Positions 1-11,985 are shown, counted from the stretch's first letter. The stretch: 64,000 bases of DNA from Telopea speciosissima (GCF_018873765.1 NC_057917.1:53623464-53687463), one strand, 5' to 3'. Translations and numbers: made by a program. The notes: generated by a model not told the origin, from the letters alone.

Positions 1-75
1 CTTCAAAAAGAGAACAAAAAACTGTGCATGTTTGCAAAGCATTCATGTTCACAAGTTGTTTGATAAAATGCACAG

Positions 76-1301
76 ATGGGCTTCAGATACGGATCATTAA
101 CAGAAGACTACAAGACTAGTTATCTGCAACAGTGCAAAGGATGGAATGCAATGTTTTGCCATCCTAAAAGGGTAGCATTTCTAGGGGGCTCGCCTTTTAC
201 TCTAAATGATGTCTTAAGCCAGAGCATCAGGTGGTCCATTGGAACATTGGAGGTGGTCATCTCCAAGTACAGTCCAATCACTTACGGCACTCGAGCCATG
301 GGATTGCTCATGGGTCTTGCATATGCCCACAATGGATTTGAACCAACTTGGTGTCTTCCAATAACCACGTATGCCTATATCCCACAACTAGCTCTCCTCA
401 ATGGAGTCTCCATGTTCCCAAAGGTACCTACTTGTACTTATTATACATACCATTTTCTTTAATCTGGTTAATTAATGATCCTTAAAAGCTTGCCATTAAG
501 AAGAGAGTGGTCAAGTCCTTGTAAGGAACGAAATTTCCTTCATCCATGGTTTCATGGGTTCTAAAGTTTGGATGAGACTCCTAGATTCCTTGAAATTAAG
601 GGTATTTCGAAACTTCTTCAATAGAAAGTGCGAGTATATGAGATCACAATGGTGGGAGAAGGAAAGCTTTCCCCTAAAAGGATTAATTAGTACATATTTG
701 ATTGAGGCTTAATATAAGATTAGCTAACAAAGTAGAAATATTGTATTTGCAGGTATCAGACTCTTGGTTCTACTTGTATGCATTCCTTTTCTTGGGAGCC
801 TATTTACAAGATTGCCTTGAATTCATTTTAGCAGGAGGAACAACCCTAAAGTGGTGGAATGATCAAAGAATATGGATGATCAGGGGAAACTCATCTTATC
901 TATTTGGGTCTGCCACCTATTTATTAAAATTGCTTGGCTTTCCTGCATCTGGGTTCAATGTAACTAGCAAAGTGGTTACAGGCGAACAAATGCAGCGATA
1001 TAAGCAAAGCATATTTGAGTTCGGGGTAGCCTCAACTTTGTTTGTGCCACTCACAACAACTGCCATACTCAATTTGATTGCATTTGTGGTGGGGCTTGCA
1101 GGAGTGTTTAGACATGGAAACGCAGGTGAAATGTTTGTGCAATTGTTTATTTCAGGTTTTGTGATGGTGAATTGTTGGCCAATATATGAGGCCATAGCTT
1201 TGAGAAAGGACGATGGAAAGATGCCTGCAAAGATTACAATGATGTCCATCTTACTTGCATGGCTTCTTTACTTAGCCTCATCATTGGTGCTCAAACTTTA
1301 A
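76..1301 (+). CDS. Cellulose synthase-like protein G (CslG), C-terminal part, 5' end outside window
   Basis: Two terminal exons are visible, 76-423 and 753-1301 (stop TAA 1299-1301). The first follows a cag acceptor at 73-75, so bases 1-75 are intron and the N-terminal half lies upstream of the window. Exon 76-423 starts MGFRYGSLTEDY and carries the family 2 glycosyltransferase QxxRW motif as QSIRW, needed for processive glucan synthesis. Exon 753-1301 has the conserved FxLYAFLFLGAY and WWNDQRxWMIRG blocks, FGFNVTSKV-like text (here SGFNVTSKVV) and the closing hydrophobic segments. About 298 residues are present of a family length near 720-760. Known for the family: membrane-embedded glycan synthase of the Golgi or ER; CslG members also glycosylate triterpenoids in some plants. 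No frame breaks are seen, so the visible part looks functional. CslE is the nearest alternative, but the text fits CslG better. Confidence 0.88.
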
Positions 1302-1764
1302 TCAGACATTCCCCTAGTCATCAGTTTTCTCCTTTTCATCTATGGGAATTACAAACTTCTACGGTATCCATTTATGAATTTATCCTACTATAAATAGAAA
1401 GTCTTTAACTCATGTGAGTACCCTGTTTTTTTTTTTTGGCTTAAGTATTTCCATTTTGTCATATGATATTGAGACAAGTGTTTTATCTTTCTTTTTTTTG
1501 GGACCGGTTTTCATATACGGTTTTGTGTAAAACATGGTTAACACTTCAATCATTGAATAGACGCATGAAAATCAAGTATTCTTATCCAACGGCTGAAGTG
1601 TCAATCGTGTTCATACATGCCCCGTGTATGGAACCTTTTAATTTTATTTTTATTTTATTTTTGGGTGAGAGGGTTGGGGAATTCAGAGAAGGGGAAAAAC
1701 TTTTTGTTCTGATGATGTTAGACCCATATCAGATATTCTCGTTTCTTTTAAACTATTTGGCAAT

Positions 1765-1766
<2 letters not shown>
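1302..1766. other. CslG 3' flank, no gene seen
   Basis: This AT-rich stretch holds the CslG 3' untranslated region and downstream DNA. A T-run lies near 1427-1437. Nothing recognisable is encoded. Confidence 0.6.

Positions 1767-1823
<57 letters not shown>
1767..1823. repeat. (AAT)n microsatellite
   Basis: About 18 uninterrupted AAT units. Short AAT remnants recur at 2005-2014 and 3471-3479, after each of two MITEs, so this tract was apparently the landing site for both. Confidence 0.97.
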
Positions 1824-2004
1824 GGGAGAGGGATAGGCACACCACTTGCATGTGGTAAGCTAGTGGGCGACACCAATGGGGGGTACGGGATGGGGCACCA
1901 TACAAAAGAGGCAGGGGAGTCATTTCAAAGCAGGGAAGGAAGAGAGAGATAGACATAGTGGGTGCTAACTTGCAGTATACTTGCGGTGTGCTTAGCCTTT
2001 TCCC
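1824..2004. mobile_element. MITE, family A copy 1 (GGGA-ended, MULE-like)
   Basis: Imperfect terminal inverted repeats: left GGGAGAGGGATAGGCACAC, right-end complement GGGAAAAGGCTAAGCACAC. The flanks are taataataa-type on both sides. A second copy in opposite orientation lies at 59973-60127 and shares most of the interior, including the taagctagtggg and agagagatagacata blocks. It is too short to encode a protein. A GGGA terminus with an A/T-rich flank near 9 bp suggests a Mutator-like MITE; the exact duplication is ambiguous inside the microsatellite. Confidence 0.75.
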
Positions 2005-2020
2005 TAATAATAAAGGGCAA

Positions 2021-3280
2021 TGTAGACACTGAATTTTGTCACCCCACGGCGATGATGACAATAGGACACGGACTGACATCGGTATTTCTCTCAAGAAGAA
2101 CTCTTGTCCCTACATCTGAACCAAATCACCCTAACATCCCTAAAATGACTTATCAGACTTTTTTACTAAACGCTAAAGGAGGTACTGCTCACCCTTCCCC
2201 ACCACGGCACCGTGGGGACGTGTACTTGATTTCTACGACGCTATGAAGGGGTGTGACATCAGCCTGCTGATGTCACCCACGGCACCGTGGAAAAGTCCCC
2301 CACGGCGCCGTGGAGGGCTTATTCGGCCAAGGGTGAGGGTCCCCCCTCCCTATAAATAGGAGGGTCCCCCTCCTTCATTTCTCAAGCTTTTCTCGGGTAA
2401 GGAGACCCTCCAGGGCTTGTTTTGCCCCCTTTCCACCCTCTTTTTCTCCGTCTTTCCCTTATGAGTATGTGAGTGAGTGGAGTTCTTCGACATGGGTAGA
2501 TCCTTCGGTTACCCATCCAAACATAGAGCGATTCTGCTCTTGGGTATTGTTATCCCGTCAGTGTACGGATAACAAAAAACCCCCTTCACAGTCGTTATTC
2601 TGTCTGTATACAGATAACAAGAATCCCTTATATAGTCGTTACTCTGCCCGAAGTTTGAGTAGCAAAACCCATCTCATATAGTCCTTACTTTGTCCGACAA
2701 GAGAGAGACAAGCCGATCGTCAGTCTCCACCTGAGCCGTGGGACATCACATATTTCGCCCTCGGTGCGTTTTCATTTATTTCTTGCATTTCTAGACAGGT
2801 ATCTGTCTCTTTCCCTCTCATTATTTTTTGTATAATGTAGACAATTAAAGTAACTCATTTTAGTGTACATAGTAAATGGTTTTTCTTTCTTTGTCATGAT
2901 TAGTGCATCATAACTTAGCCTTACATGTTAGTATATGATATATTATTAAGGGAGAATATTCGAAAATCAGCATTTAGTAGAAAGACCGGTTTATCCGGAC
3001 GAGGTGGGTGCCTAACACCTTCCCACCCTCGTAACCTGACTACTTACCCTGAATCTCTGACCAGACCATATGGAATCACATAGCCCTTTCCGCTAACCCC
3101 GGATGGGGCTACACCCATTGGGTCCTAGGCCCTAATCCTAGGTGGCGACTCCATTTCTTTATAAAACATGATCCCAATCCCCATGATGATATATCGGAAC
3201 GATACACCGTTATTCATCGAAGCCAATTCTTGTCGCCAAGAAGCTGAGGAACCCTAGTCCCGAGGACCACGGTACTTACA
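2021..3280 (+). mobile_element. Solo LTR, Ty3/gypsy type, copy 1
   Basis: Starts TGTAGACACTGAATTTTGTC and ends ..GGTACTTACA, with TG/CA termini. Flanks are ggcaa and ggaaa, a 5-bp target duplication with one mismatch. It is homologous along its length to 15822-17183. It has a TATAAATA at 2351-2358 followed by GGAGGGTCCCCC, the usual U3/R layout. The late part contains gggtgcctaacacc and ggtggcgactcc, which resemble U5 of Tat/Ogre-like Ty3/gypsy elements (from memory, unchecked). No second LTR or internal domain adjoins, so it is called solo. Confidence 0.8.
2202..2313. promoter_or_regulatory. GC-rich palindromes and hairpin in LTR U3
   Basis: Three near-identical 14-bp palindromes, CCACGGCACCGTGG or CCACGGCGCCGTGG, lie at 2202-2215, 2277-2290 and 2300-2313, upstream of the LTR TATA box. 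Between them, 2253-2276 is a perfect inverted repeat (arms GTGACATCAG and CTGATGTCAC, loop CCTG). They may be activator sites or a structural element; the role is inferred. Confidence 0.5.
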
Positions 3281-3479
3281 GGAAACGAATGCTACCTTTT
3301 CATGTGCGGCACATGGCTCCTATGCCTAGACACAGGACCGTTCAAAATAACTGTCGCACCCCCATTAAAAGGTAGAATTAATCCCAAAGGCGCGGTGGTC
3401 ATTTTGTGTGGCCCTGTATCTTGGCACAAGAGTCACACGCCACACGCAGCCAGGTAGCATTCTCTTTCCCTAATAATAA

Positions 3480-4461
3480 TATCTATATTTATAGAGCTCT
3501 CACTTTTACAAAAAAAAAAAAAAATAGAGCTCTCACAAAGCAGCCAAAAGATCTTCAGGATTCTACCATGAGCAAGCAAGGTTTTAAAAAGTAAATATGG
3601 AATAAAAATTGGCAGAATCGCCCAAGTAATTGGGAACTGATAGAAGCTGATTTTCGTTAACCCTAATTTTTTATGACCAAGTTCTGACTGAGTGTCACGT
3701 GACTGAGCCATAACAATAATGGATTGATTTGAATTGGAATCGATGAGGAACAATCTTGTTCCCAATTACAATTTCATGTTTTTAAATCTTGCGAGCAATA
3801 ACCAAGGAATCCACCCACAGTTTTTTCCCCCTTCACTCAAATGCTTTCTTTGAACGTAACATACAAACAAACAAGCCAATATTGATCATTGCCCTCCGAT
3901 CAGCTTTATTCAAGCTCAGACTTAATAAAAGGCCTAAACTATGCATATCTTTCCTCATCACTTCTCCTAGGGCCATTTTAGGTCTGTTCTGGCACTTTTA
4001 GTTCCTTTAATCCTAATCAAATCACTCCTCCATATCGGAGCATCTAAAGGCTTCCTTTGAACATGATCATGTCACCTCAAACAACTTTCTCATATCATAT
4101 CACGTATCGGAGCTACTCCCATACCAGCTCTAACGTGATCATTCCTTTGAACTTGAATACCATACAATAAAAAATTTGTATCGGGCTTGCAATTCAATTG
4201 TTGTCTTAAAGCAAAATACTTCCCTTCATCTTTCCTTGAAGGGAAGAATTGTTCATAAGCCTCTTTGGTTTGGAGAAGTCTAGAGAGGATACGAACCTTA
4301 CTACAGAATTGGGTTTGTTGGGTGATTGGATTAGGTGACCAAGTGATCTTGTAGACAATAATAGGAACTGGAATATCCCACTCCTAACATCATTGTTCCC
4401 TTTGGAAATGGCCCAAAACATCATGAAGAATAAGACTAATCCTCCCAATGGACCTTCAGAT
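3480..4461. other. Intergenic, no gene seen
   Basis: AT-rich DNA with an A-run near 3510-3523 and only short ORFs without recognisable families. Confidence 0.5.
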
Positions 4462-4625
4462 GGGAATCGTTATCCTCTCCTGTTACAGCATGGTGCTGTA
4501 ATGCATCGTGCGGCGGCTACAGAGGCCATGTGCACCATGTGGGGCCCGTTGTGCCACATGGCCTCTACAGCACCGCACAATGCGTTACAACACTGTGCTG
4601 TAACAAGAGAGGATAAAAATTCACC
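4462..4625. mobile_element. Foldback MITE with long inverted repeats
   Basis: The two halves are inverted copies over roughly 70 bp. The left contains TTATCCTCTCCTGTTACAGC and GAGGCCATGTG; the right, read in complement, contains TTATCCTCTCTTGTTACAGC and GAGGCCATGTGG. Ends are GGGAATC and the complement GGTGAAT. I could not find a clean target duplication. Confidence 0.7.
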
Positions 4626-6187
4626 TCCAAATAGATTAGTTTGTACAAAAACCAAATTTGACAACTGAGCAATCATTTAACCAGTGCACATATAAGATAT
4701 GGATCCTTACTAATGGAACTCTTTTAGCTAGTCCTTATAGCAAGCTAGGAACCAACTGCTTATGAATAAACTCAAGGTTGCTTAACCAACATACTTGGCC
4801 TAGCTTGTATCAGGAAAATGGCTTTGACAACAAATATGTGATCATCTCTGATCAGGGTATCTTTTTATTATCACAGACTGATACGACGCTATTATTTACG
4901 CCGTAACACCTCTTATCCTCTGGGTTGATGGACATGTTAAAGTGCTATTCCTTTTGTGCTGATATTAATGAAAGTATTTACTGCTAAAAATATAAAATAT
5001 GCTAATTGTCTATGGATTTCATATGTTATTATTCTCATTGGGAAGATACAGAATAGCCTTTCACACCAAAATCATGCTAGATGAATAAAGTTTTAAACCC
5101 AAAAAGTGGGGCTTTCAAAAGTGGCAAAAGTATTGCTCAGACTCAATTTCAATTCCAAAATAAAACAATTACAAAGTAATATAACCAAACTTTGATGACC
5201 CAAAACAAAGCCTAAACAATATTATAATTTCTACTTGTCTCAAATCCAATCTCAAACAAAAATGCTGCGCGCATGAGTAGCAAAAGGGAGGAAATTTATA
5301 CAATCACATTATCAAGATCTAAAACAAAATGTGCTTGTTTGGGGAAACAGAAATGAGCTTGCGACTTATGGTTCAACGGATTCATAGAGACATTCTAATC
5401 TACAGAAACCTAATCCAAGATCAGGGTAGTGGGCAGAAGCACCAAGCCAGAGATTTTGGAAAAATGCACCTTCTCTTGTAACTCCTGGGTTCTGTCTAAA
5501 ACCCAATTCCTGATGGGAATGGCCAAATTTGGAATTGGAGTTCAATCTTCCTAATTCCATCTTACAATTACAACAACCAAATGCAGCAAGTATTCATTTA
5601 AAAATGTAATCACAACCCCTCCTCCCAACAGACACCAAAAAAGAAAGAAAAAAAAGTGTGGGTTGAAGTGGAGGGGTGGGGGGGAGGGGAAGAAGAAAAC
5701 ACAAGTCCTTTTCCCATCTAATTGGGAATTGCTATGTGAGTCCTGCTCTGACATTCCACTCTATCTAGGATGACACCCTCTTCCAAATGATAGATCATCA
5801 GAAACGCTTGACACCTGAACCCAAGCCTCCAATATCCACTATGCTTGTCATTTTAGACAATCGGAACCCATAGCTAACAAATCAAAGGATGAAAAGTTAA
5901 AACTGTTTCTACAATAAAAAGCGCCACTGAAAGCATATTTAGTAATTTAAAGAACACGGCTCCAGAAGTGACTTCCCAAAGTAGCTTTTCAAGAAAAAGC
6001 ATGAGGCAACTCATTCAAGTTTGAGTATGGAGAAGTGGCATACAGTTGTGATTTCCAGGTTCAGTAAACCACATTATCTAAAAAATAGACTGGTAAGGAC
6101 TAACAGAGAAAATAGTAATGAAGAAACAGGGTTACATGTAAAAGCACTTTGACACAGAAATGACGAAGTAATGTACTCCTTTTCTCC
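4626..6187. other. Intergenic and SIP1 3' flank, no gene seen
   Basis: Low-coding DNA between a MITE and the SIP1 stop codon. The part nearest 6187 should be the SIP1 3' UTR on the minus strand. A purine-rich run sits near 5640-5700. Confidence 0.5.
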
Positions 6188-8374
6188 TTATGCTTTCTTC
6201 TCCTTGACAGGTGGAGGGAAAAAAACCCGGAAGATCGAAGCAGCCAGAATTGCTCCGGTAAAGGGGCAAATCCAGTAAACATAGAACTGCTCCCATGTAT
6301 TGTGGCGGTTGTTCACATAAGCCCACCCAAAGGCCTGCATCACATAACATCCTTGCTTAATTTATATCAAGTTTGGTATCTTTAAAATCAGAAAATAAAG
6401 AAGCATCAAGCAGCACAAAAACACAGTTAGTGAACTTGGCAATACTTATGATGATGCTTTCATTAAAAAAGGGAGAAAAAAGTTTAGTATGATGATGCAC
6501 TATGGTAGAGAAAAGGTTTAATGGTTGTTGAGGGAAAATTTCCCTTTCATGATTATAAGTTAACACTTGCTATTGTTGTAAAATTTTGACAGTTGGTAGG
6601 ATGACAGAATCTAACAGATGCTCATTGGAAATCCTAGTCCATCTTTGATGGGTAAATGTACGAGGATAGTGAAGATCAGCTACTACAATTTCCATCCAGA
6701 GTGGAGGTCAGGTGATTCTTGGACACTTGATCATCTGCTAATCATTTTGCTTCATCACCTTTACTAGTAAAGGAACTAGAACTGCACAACTCAGTTTCTA
6801 GTAAGATAGCATCAAAAGTACTTGACTTTCATCTGCCTTCGTAAAAACACTATCTTTCTTACTTATATAACGGCAATGAGGATTAAAATGACCAAGAATG
6901 GAGCTCAGTTAAGACAGAGGAATCAGTAAATTTGTCCTATTTTATTGATACCAAATTCAGAATGGAGGGCAATAAATATCAAAACAACCAATTAAAAAAG
7001 TGAAAGAGATCATGATTCAGCAGAAGAACAAGTCTTAACTCAATAGCAAAAAAGGGGTCCAGTCAAACCGGTAAATGGAGCTATTCAGTGGTGCTTACAA
7101 TTGTATATGAAAGAAAAATCATGATTCACCATAGAATGAATGAAGGGCAAAGCCATTGGAAGCAGAATAAAAAAAGGGGTCCAGTCAAACTGGTAAATGG
7201 AGCTATTCAGTGGTGCTTACAATTGTATATGAAAGAAAAATCATGATTCACCATAGAATGAATGAAGGGCAAAACCATTGGAAGCAGAATAAAAAAAGGG
7301 GTCCAGTCAAACTGGTAAATGGAGCTATTCAGTGGTGCTTACAATTGTATATGAAAGAAAAATCATGATTCACCATAGAATGAATGAAGGGCAAAGCCAT
7401 TGGAAGCAGAAAAAAAATAGGGGTCCGGTCAGACTGGTAAATGGAGCTATTCAGTGGTGCTTACAATTGTATATGAAAGAAAAATCATGATTCACCATAG
7501 AAAGAATGAAGGGCAAAGCCATTGGAAGCAGAATAAAAAAGATTACTTACATTGGCAGGATTCATGGCCGGTCCAGTATATTTATTTCCTGCAATTACCA
7601 ATGAAACCGTCGACATGGCAATCATCCAAACCTTTAAAAGCGGGTTTTTGGGACCCTTGAGCACTATAAATAAAACGGCGAAACTGATGATGAAGGTCAA
7701 GACCCCTTCGGCGATGGCTCCAGTGTGCAAATCGACTTTCAGTGAAGGCCCGCCAAGCATGTGTTTGTATTCAGCCGGCATCACTTCCATAATTGCCAAG
7801 GCACCGCCCACTGCCCCAATTGCCTGTTGACATTAACCAAAACAGGTAATTTTTCATTTTTCATTCTCATCATTTTAAATCTTTTAGATACGGAAGGAGA
7901 AAATGGAATTTGGAACGAAAAGGAATCAAATTCCAATAGACCCATCGAGGGTCACTCCAAGTGATTTTGCTTGTTATGAAGGACAAATATCAAATCCCAA
8001 ATCGTAATTATTCAACCAAAGAGCAGGAAATAAATGTTCTACTTAATAAGGAGGGGAAAGACAGAAGCATAAAAAGAAACCTGAGCAGGGAATCGGAAGG
8101 CCATAGAGATGAGGTCGGTATCACCGACGCCGGCCGCGAAGAAGGAAGCAGTGCCGGTGGGATTAAAGCTGGCTCCACCCATGGCGCCGCCGAGCAAGGT
8201 GAAGATTAAGACGAGGAAGGCCACGAGGGTGGTCGTGATAACGAGGGCGGAAGCCATACTTTCGAATCCCAGCGCCTTCTGGATAATGGAGGTGGAGACC
8301 CGAAGCGTGGACGCGCAGAACACCCACATGGAAGTCAACACCGCATCACCGATGGCTGCCTTGATCACACCCAT
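6188..8374 (-). CDS. SIP1: Small basic intrinsic protein SIP1 (aquaporin superfamily)
   Basis: Three exons on the minus strand: 8374-8081 (98 codons), 7823-7551 (91 codons) and 6334-6188 (48 codons plus TAA). All junctions are GT/AG and all introns fall between codons. Total 237 aa, the normal SIP1 length. It starts MGVIKAAIGDAVLT, as in SIP1 proteins. The first pore loop reads GGASFNPTGTA, so the NPA box is NPT, typical of SIP1; the second is MNPAN, canonical. GGPSLKVDLHTGAIAEG is another family block. The C-terminus is lysine-rich (PPPVKEKKA). Known for the family: six-helix water or small-solute channel of the ER membrane. Intron 2 (6335-7550) is long and contains a tandem repeat array next to the exon 2 donor. 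No frame breaks; it appears functional. Confidence 0.93.
7048..7537. repeat. 122-bp tandem repeat array in SIP1 intron 2
   Basis: Four near-identical units with start points about 122 bp apart (ggggtcc at 7054, 7176, 7298, 7420). Each contains ggtaaatggagctattcagt and gaagggcaaagccattgg. The last unit stops about 13 bp from the exon 2 splice donor at 7550. Confidence 0.95.
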
Positions 8375-8760
8375 CCCTTCCTTCTTTCTCCGGACCCTCC
8401 TTCCTTTGTAATTGATGATAGTTGTATTCCTCTTCTTTCAGAAGAAAATTGATTTGCAGACTAAGCTTGATGAAGAATATGATGAACCCTCTCGAGCCTC
8501 TTTGCCTTGGGTTTTGCAGACTAAGCTTGATGAAGATTGACCTCACAGACGCAAAGATAAAGAAAGAGAGAACCTTGGAATCTCTCTCTCTCTCTCTTTT
8601 TATTCTGGTGTGAAAGACCCACCCCTTTTCAAGGATAGTATCAGAGTAGAGCAGGTCCGAGCTGATGATCTCCAAGAAATCCCAAGAAAGGCAGGTAGGT
8701 GGTGTCTCTCTCGCTCTGTGCTTAACGCCTAACCCTTCAAAAGTCTCGACCACACCAATT
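8375..8760 (-). promoter_or_regulatory. SIP1 upstream/5' UTR region with 60-bp direct repeat
   Basis: Lies directly 5' of the SIP1 start. A 23-bp block beginning tttgcagactaagcttgatg occurs at 8453-8475 and 8513-8535, 60 bp apart, and a (CT)n tract lies near 8580-8598. No convincing TATA box was found, so the transcription start is not placed. Confidence 0.4.
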
Positions 8761-9955
8761 GGGATTATGGCCCGTGGGTCCGTGGGGTTAGTAAACTAGT
8801 AATAATGTCGTAGTCGGAGGAGCTGGATGTATTTTTAGGTTTTTTACTCCCATTTTTCCTTTTTATATTTCTCTCGTCGTGGAAATTGCCATACAGTTGA
8901 AGGGGCCCACTCCTGAGTCTTTTTGAATGCTGACTATTGACTCCGCCGAAATAATTGTCCGACGTACATCAAAGACTTGGTCCATGAATTGAAACGGTAC
9001 AGATTAGTCAATAATACACGTGTAAGGATCTTGTTATGTAGGATTAAAATTGCTTAGTTACCCTTCTTAGATCAAGCGGTGTAAAATGCACAAACCAGTG
9101 ATGTACTGATGCACTGATTAACACGTGTACTTATAGCCTCCAGCCACTCGTGCTTTCAAATGTCAATACCTTTAGATCTCCATTTTCGAGGTTGAGGCCC
9201 AAGCCGATCATATTGAAAATTACACTTCAGGTCACGTGATCATTTCAGGTCGTGGAAACGTGGGATGACCGGCGTTACTTTAAATGTTAGACGTGCCGTG
9301 TTTTTTTTTTTTGTTTTTTTTGGGTTTTTGGTAGAATAGATGTGCCGTGTTATTTATTTGTTTGTTGGGTAAAGAGATGGCTGTACGGTTGCATGACTCT
9401 AGATCAGTTGGGGGATCAAGTGAGAGTTGTTAGGGGTATCAATATGGATGAGATTTTTTATTTCACAAGTTATAGAATAGTTCTTTATTTATTTAAATGA
9501 GAGAAAACACCACCCGATCGTGTTTTTAATTTGAGCCTGAAATCAAAATCATTTAGATTTGTTTTTAGGGATGTCAAAAGAGAGAGAAATGCATATGATG
9601 ATGTATGATAATGTTTAACAACTTATCATACATATCTAACCATATAGGGGGAGAATATCAAAATGGGAGAAATATTATTGCTGATGTAATGAAAGAAATA
9701 GTATTGTGAATGTAATGATGTTTAACATCTCATCATATTTGTTAACCCAATAAAGAGAGACTCACCCTAAGATGGCTATGATTTAGGGGAAGTTAGCAAG
9801 AACTCCATATGCTTAATGGAACATGTCAATATACAAGAATCTTATTAAAATTAAGTAAGGTATACAAAAGTTGGTGTGTTAATCTTTTTGATAATGGTAT
9901 ATGAATATGCATGAATTATGCCAATGTGAGTTTTTATAGATCACATTTTACCTTG
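8761..9955. other. Intergenic, no gene seen
   Basis: AT-rich DNA with T-runs near 9301-9320 and no coherent reading frame. Confidence 0.5.
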
Positions 9956-9959
9956 TGTA

Positions 9960-10421
9960 CTTATGAAAGGAAATCATTGACCTATGTGGTTCGGTGGAAA
10001 TCCTCTATTAGTTGTATGACCTAGATAAGGAAATCCTTAGCCTCTATGGCTCAGGTCTTCAATCCGAGGGACTGTGATTGAGTGAAGAAGGGCTTGGCTC
10101 CTGCCAAAAAGGAATCTGATGGTAGATTAAATATTTGGTCCATGATTAATATAGTGGATGTAGGATCAATTAGGTTTGAACCACTCTAAATTGGTTGTGT
10201 GCGTACCTCTCTCTCTCTCTCTCCTTGCACATATTGACACACTTTACTTCAAAGCATTTGATAATATGTTTCATGGCACTCAATGTACTTGTTGCTTGTT
10301 TATTTTCTATTATTTACCATTGTGAGATGATGGGATTGTTTTTGGGTGTTTGTTATTTTTCGTTTAAAATAATCACAACCCAATTCACCCCCTCTTGGGT
10401 TACACTTGATCCTACATGTTG
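9960..10421 (+). mobile_element. Possible Ty1/copia-type LTR remnant
   Basis: The order tagtggatgtaggatcaa, ggtttgaaccactctaaatt, a (CT)n tract, then caattcaccccctcttggg near the 3' end resembles R/U5 regions of plant copia LTRs. No target duplication or primer site is recognisable, so this rests on remembered text patterns only. Confidence 0.35.
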
Positions 10422-10819
10422 ATAATGCTTGAAAGAAACCTAAAGTTGATTGACTTTCACTGTTCATTCTTCTCTACCTTTCTATAATTTCCATGCCCAA
10501 GATATGTACTGTTTATTAGGTCCTCAACAAGCTCATTTGCTACTACTCAATATAAGTTCACAACAGCTTCAGTAGCTTTCTTCTTGTCCTTGAAATCTTC
10601 ATTCAGCCTCTCATGAGAATTATTTATTAGCATTAATTGAGGTTTTACAAACTGCTGTTCTGTCAAGACCTGACTGCAGGTTTTAATGTTGATAAATTCT
10701 TCATCTATTCATTAGAGGATTTTACTAATTCTATCAAAGCCAGAATGTTGGATTCTATACCACCAAGTCTTCTCTCTAGATTAGAATCTAAACCCCTAGT
10801 GGTAGTATGAGGAGCTTCT

Positions 10820-11580
10820 ACAGCCATGTTCTATTCTTCTCCACTCTCCATTTCAGTTGATTTGGATTCAACTTCCACATTCATTCCTTCACTATCCACA
10901 TTCATTATCCAGTATCTTATGCCGGGAAAGGAATTTCATTCTAACAATGCATATTTGTCAATGTCTTGCTCACCTTTAATTTCAAGTTCCTTAGTCAGGT
11001 CTATCCCAACATGTTTCCACAGAAGAGTTAAAATCCTCCCAAATGGTATTGCTTTTGACTTGTTTTCAACTTGAAACATTGTCATGTACATCCAAATGAT
11101 ATATAGAAGGTTCAATTTCTTACCACAGTGACATAGTATATAAGGTAGGCTAGGTAAGGGATAATATCGTCCTTATTGCCTTTCCTAGGTATGATGTTGC
11201 TTTGAATAATCAAGTTGATCGAGGATCCTTTGTTGATCCGGATCCTTCAGTTTAATGACAGTCTGCTTCTTCCTAGTCAAGACTTCTTTGCTGATGGTAT
11301 TGTATACAGTAATTTTACCTTAATGTCTATCCAACTCATCTCCCGGATAGAAGAATATCTTATTTGCTTTATTCGGGAGATTAAGAGTTCCTGTCAAATC
11401 TTCAACATAGAATATAATATGTCTACCCTTTACAATTGTGTGAATAAACAACTCATTCCCATCTTTTAGAATATCTAAATTATAGTGAAAATACTTCACT
11501 AATTTAGAGCAATAATATTCTTTGCATGAGATTACAGGAGACCACCCTATGCCATTAAACATGTTCTCGATGTTGTCAAA
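10820..11580 (-). pseudogene. Degenerate retroelement-associated protein (putative plant transposon protein domain type)
   Basis: Minus-strand frames give two blocks found in gag-like 'putative plant transposon protein' ORFs: MFNGIGWSPV followed by VKYFHYNLDI, VKGRHI and LNLPNKANK (11562-11320), then IPFGRILTLLWKHVGIDLTK (about 11070-10990). The second block lies downstream in another frame and stops separate them, so the gene is dead. The parent is probably an LTR element. The family call is from memory and moderate at best. Confidence 0.45.
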
Positions 11581-11648
11581 TTCAAATCAGTAAGATTAGC
11601 GTACCTAGCTACCAATGGAGATTTCTCGATCTGTTCACATAGGTTTTT

Positions 11649-11985
11649 CAATTTCTTCCATATCTCTTGTTAAAGAACAACATTGGCTTATCCATCGATG
11701 CTTTTTTTCTTCATTCTGCACTTTTCCCACTATCAGAGGGTTCAGTATCTACGGAGTGACTTCCTGGCTAACTTCCCAACTTACTTCCTGATTGACCTCC
11801 AAACTGACTTCTTTCCAATTTCTTCCACATTTCTTGTTAAAGAACAACATTGGATTATCCATCGATGTTTTTGTTCTTCGTTCTGCACTTTTCCCACTGT
11901 CAAAGGGTTTAGTATCTACGGAGTGACTTCCCGAGTAACTTCCTAACTTACTTCCTAATTGGCCTCCAAACTGACTTCCAGAGTG
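11649..11985. repeat. Tandem duplication, period about 167 bp
   Basis: caatttcttccatatctcttg-type sequence at 11649 recurs at 11816. Shared blocks include gttaaagaacaacattgg, ccatcgatg and tatctacggagtgacttcc. There are two diverged units beside the degenerate gag-like region. Confidence 0.85.

Larger units (their letters stand above)
2015..3470. mobile_element. Second MITE (family B), split by a solo LTR
   Basis: The outer pieces 2015-2020 and 3281-3470 form one MITE when the LTR at 2021-3280 is ignored. The left end runs GGGCAA, LTR, then ggaaaCGAATGCTACC; the complement of the right end is GGGAAAGAGAATGCTACC. It is followed by taataataa at 3471-3479, matching 2005-2013 on the left. The MITE is about 190 bp without the LTR. 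Confidence 0.65.

Noticed and set aside
1764-1952. Poly-Asn open frame, and poly-Tyr on the other strand
   Set aside because: Translation of the (AAT)n microsatellite.
7048-7537. CRISPR-like repeat array
   Set aside because: The units are contiguous 122-bp tandem copies without unique spacers, in a plant intron.
7552-8411. Plus-strand open frames over the SIP1 exons
   Set aside because: Antisense shadows of SIP1 exons, whose minus-strand frames carry clear aquaporin motifs and splice junctions.
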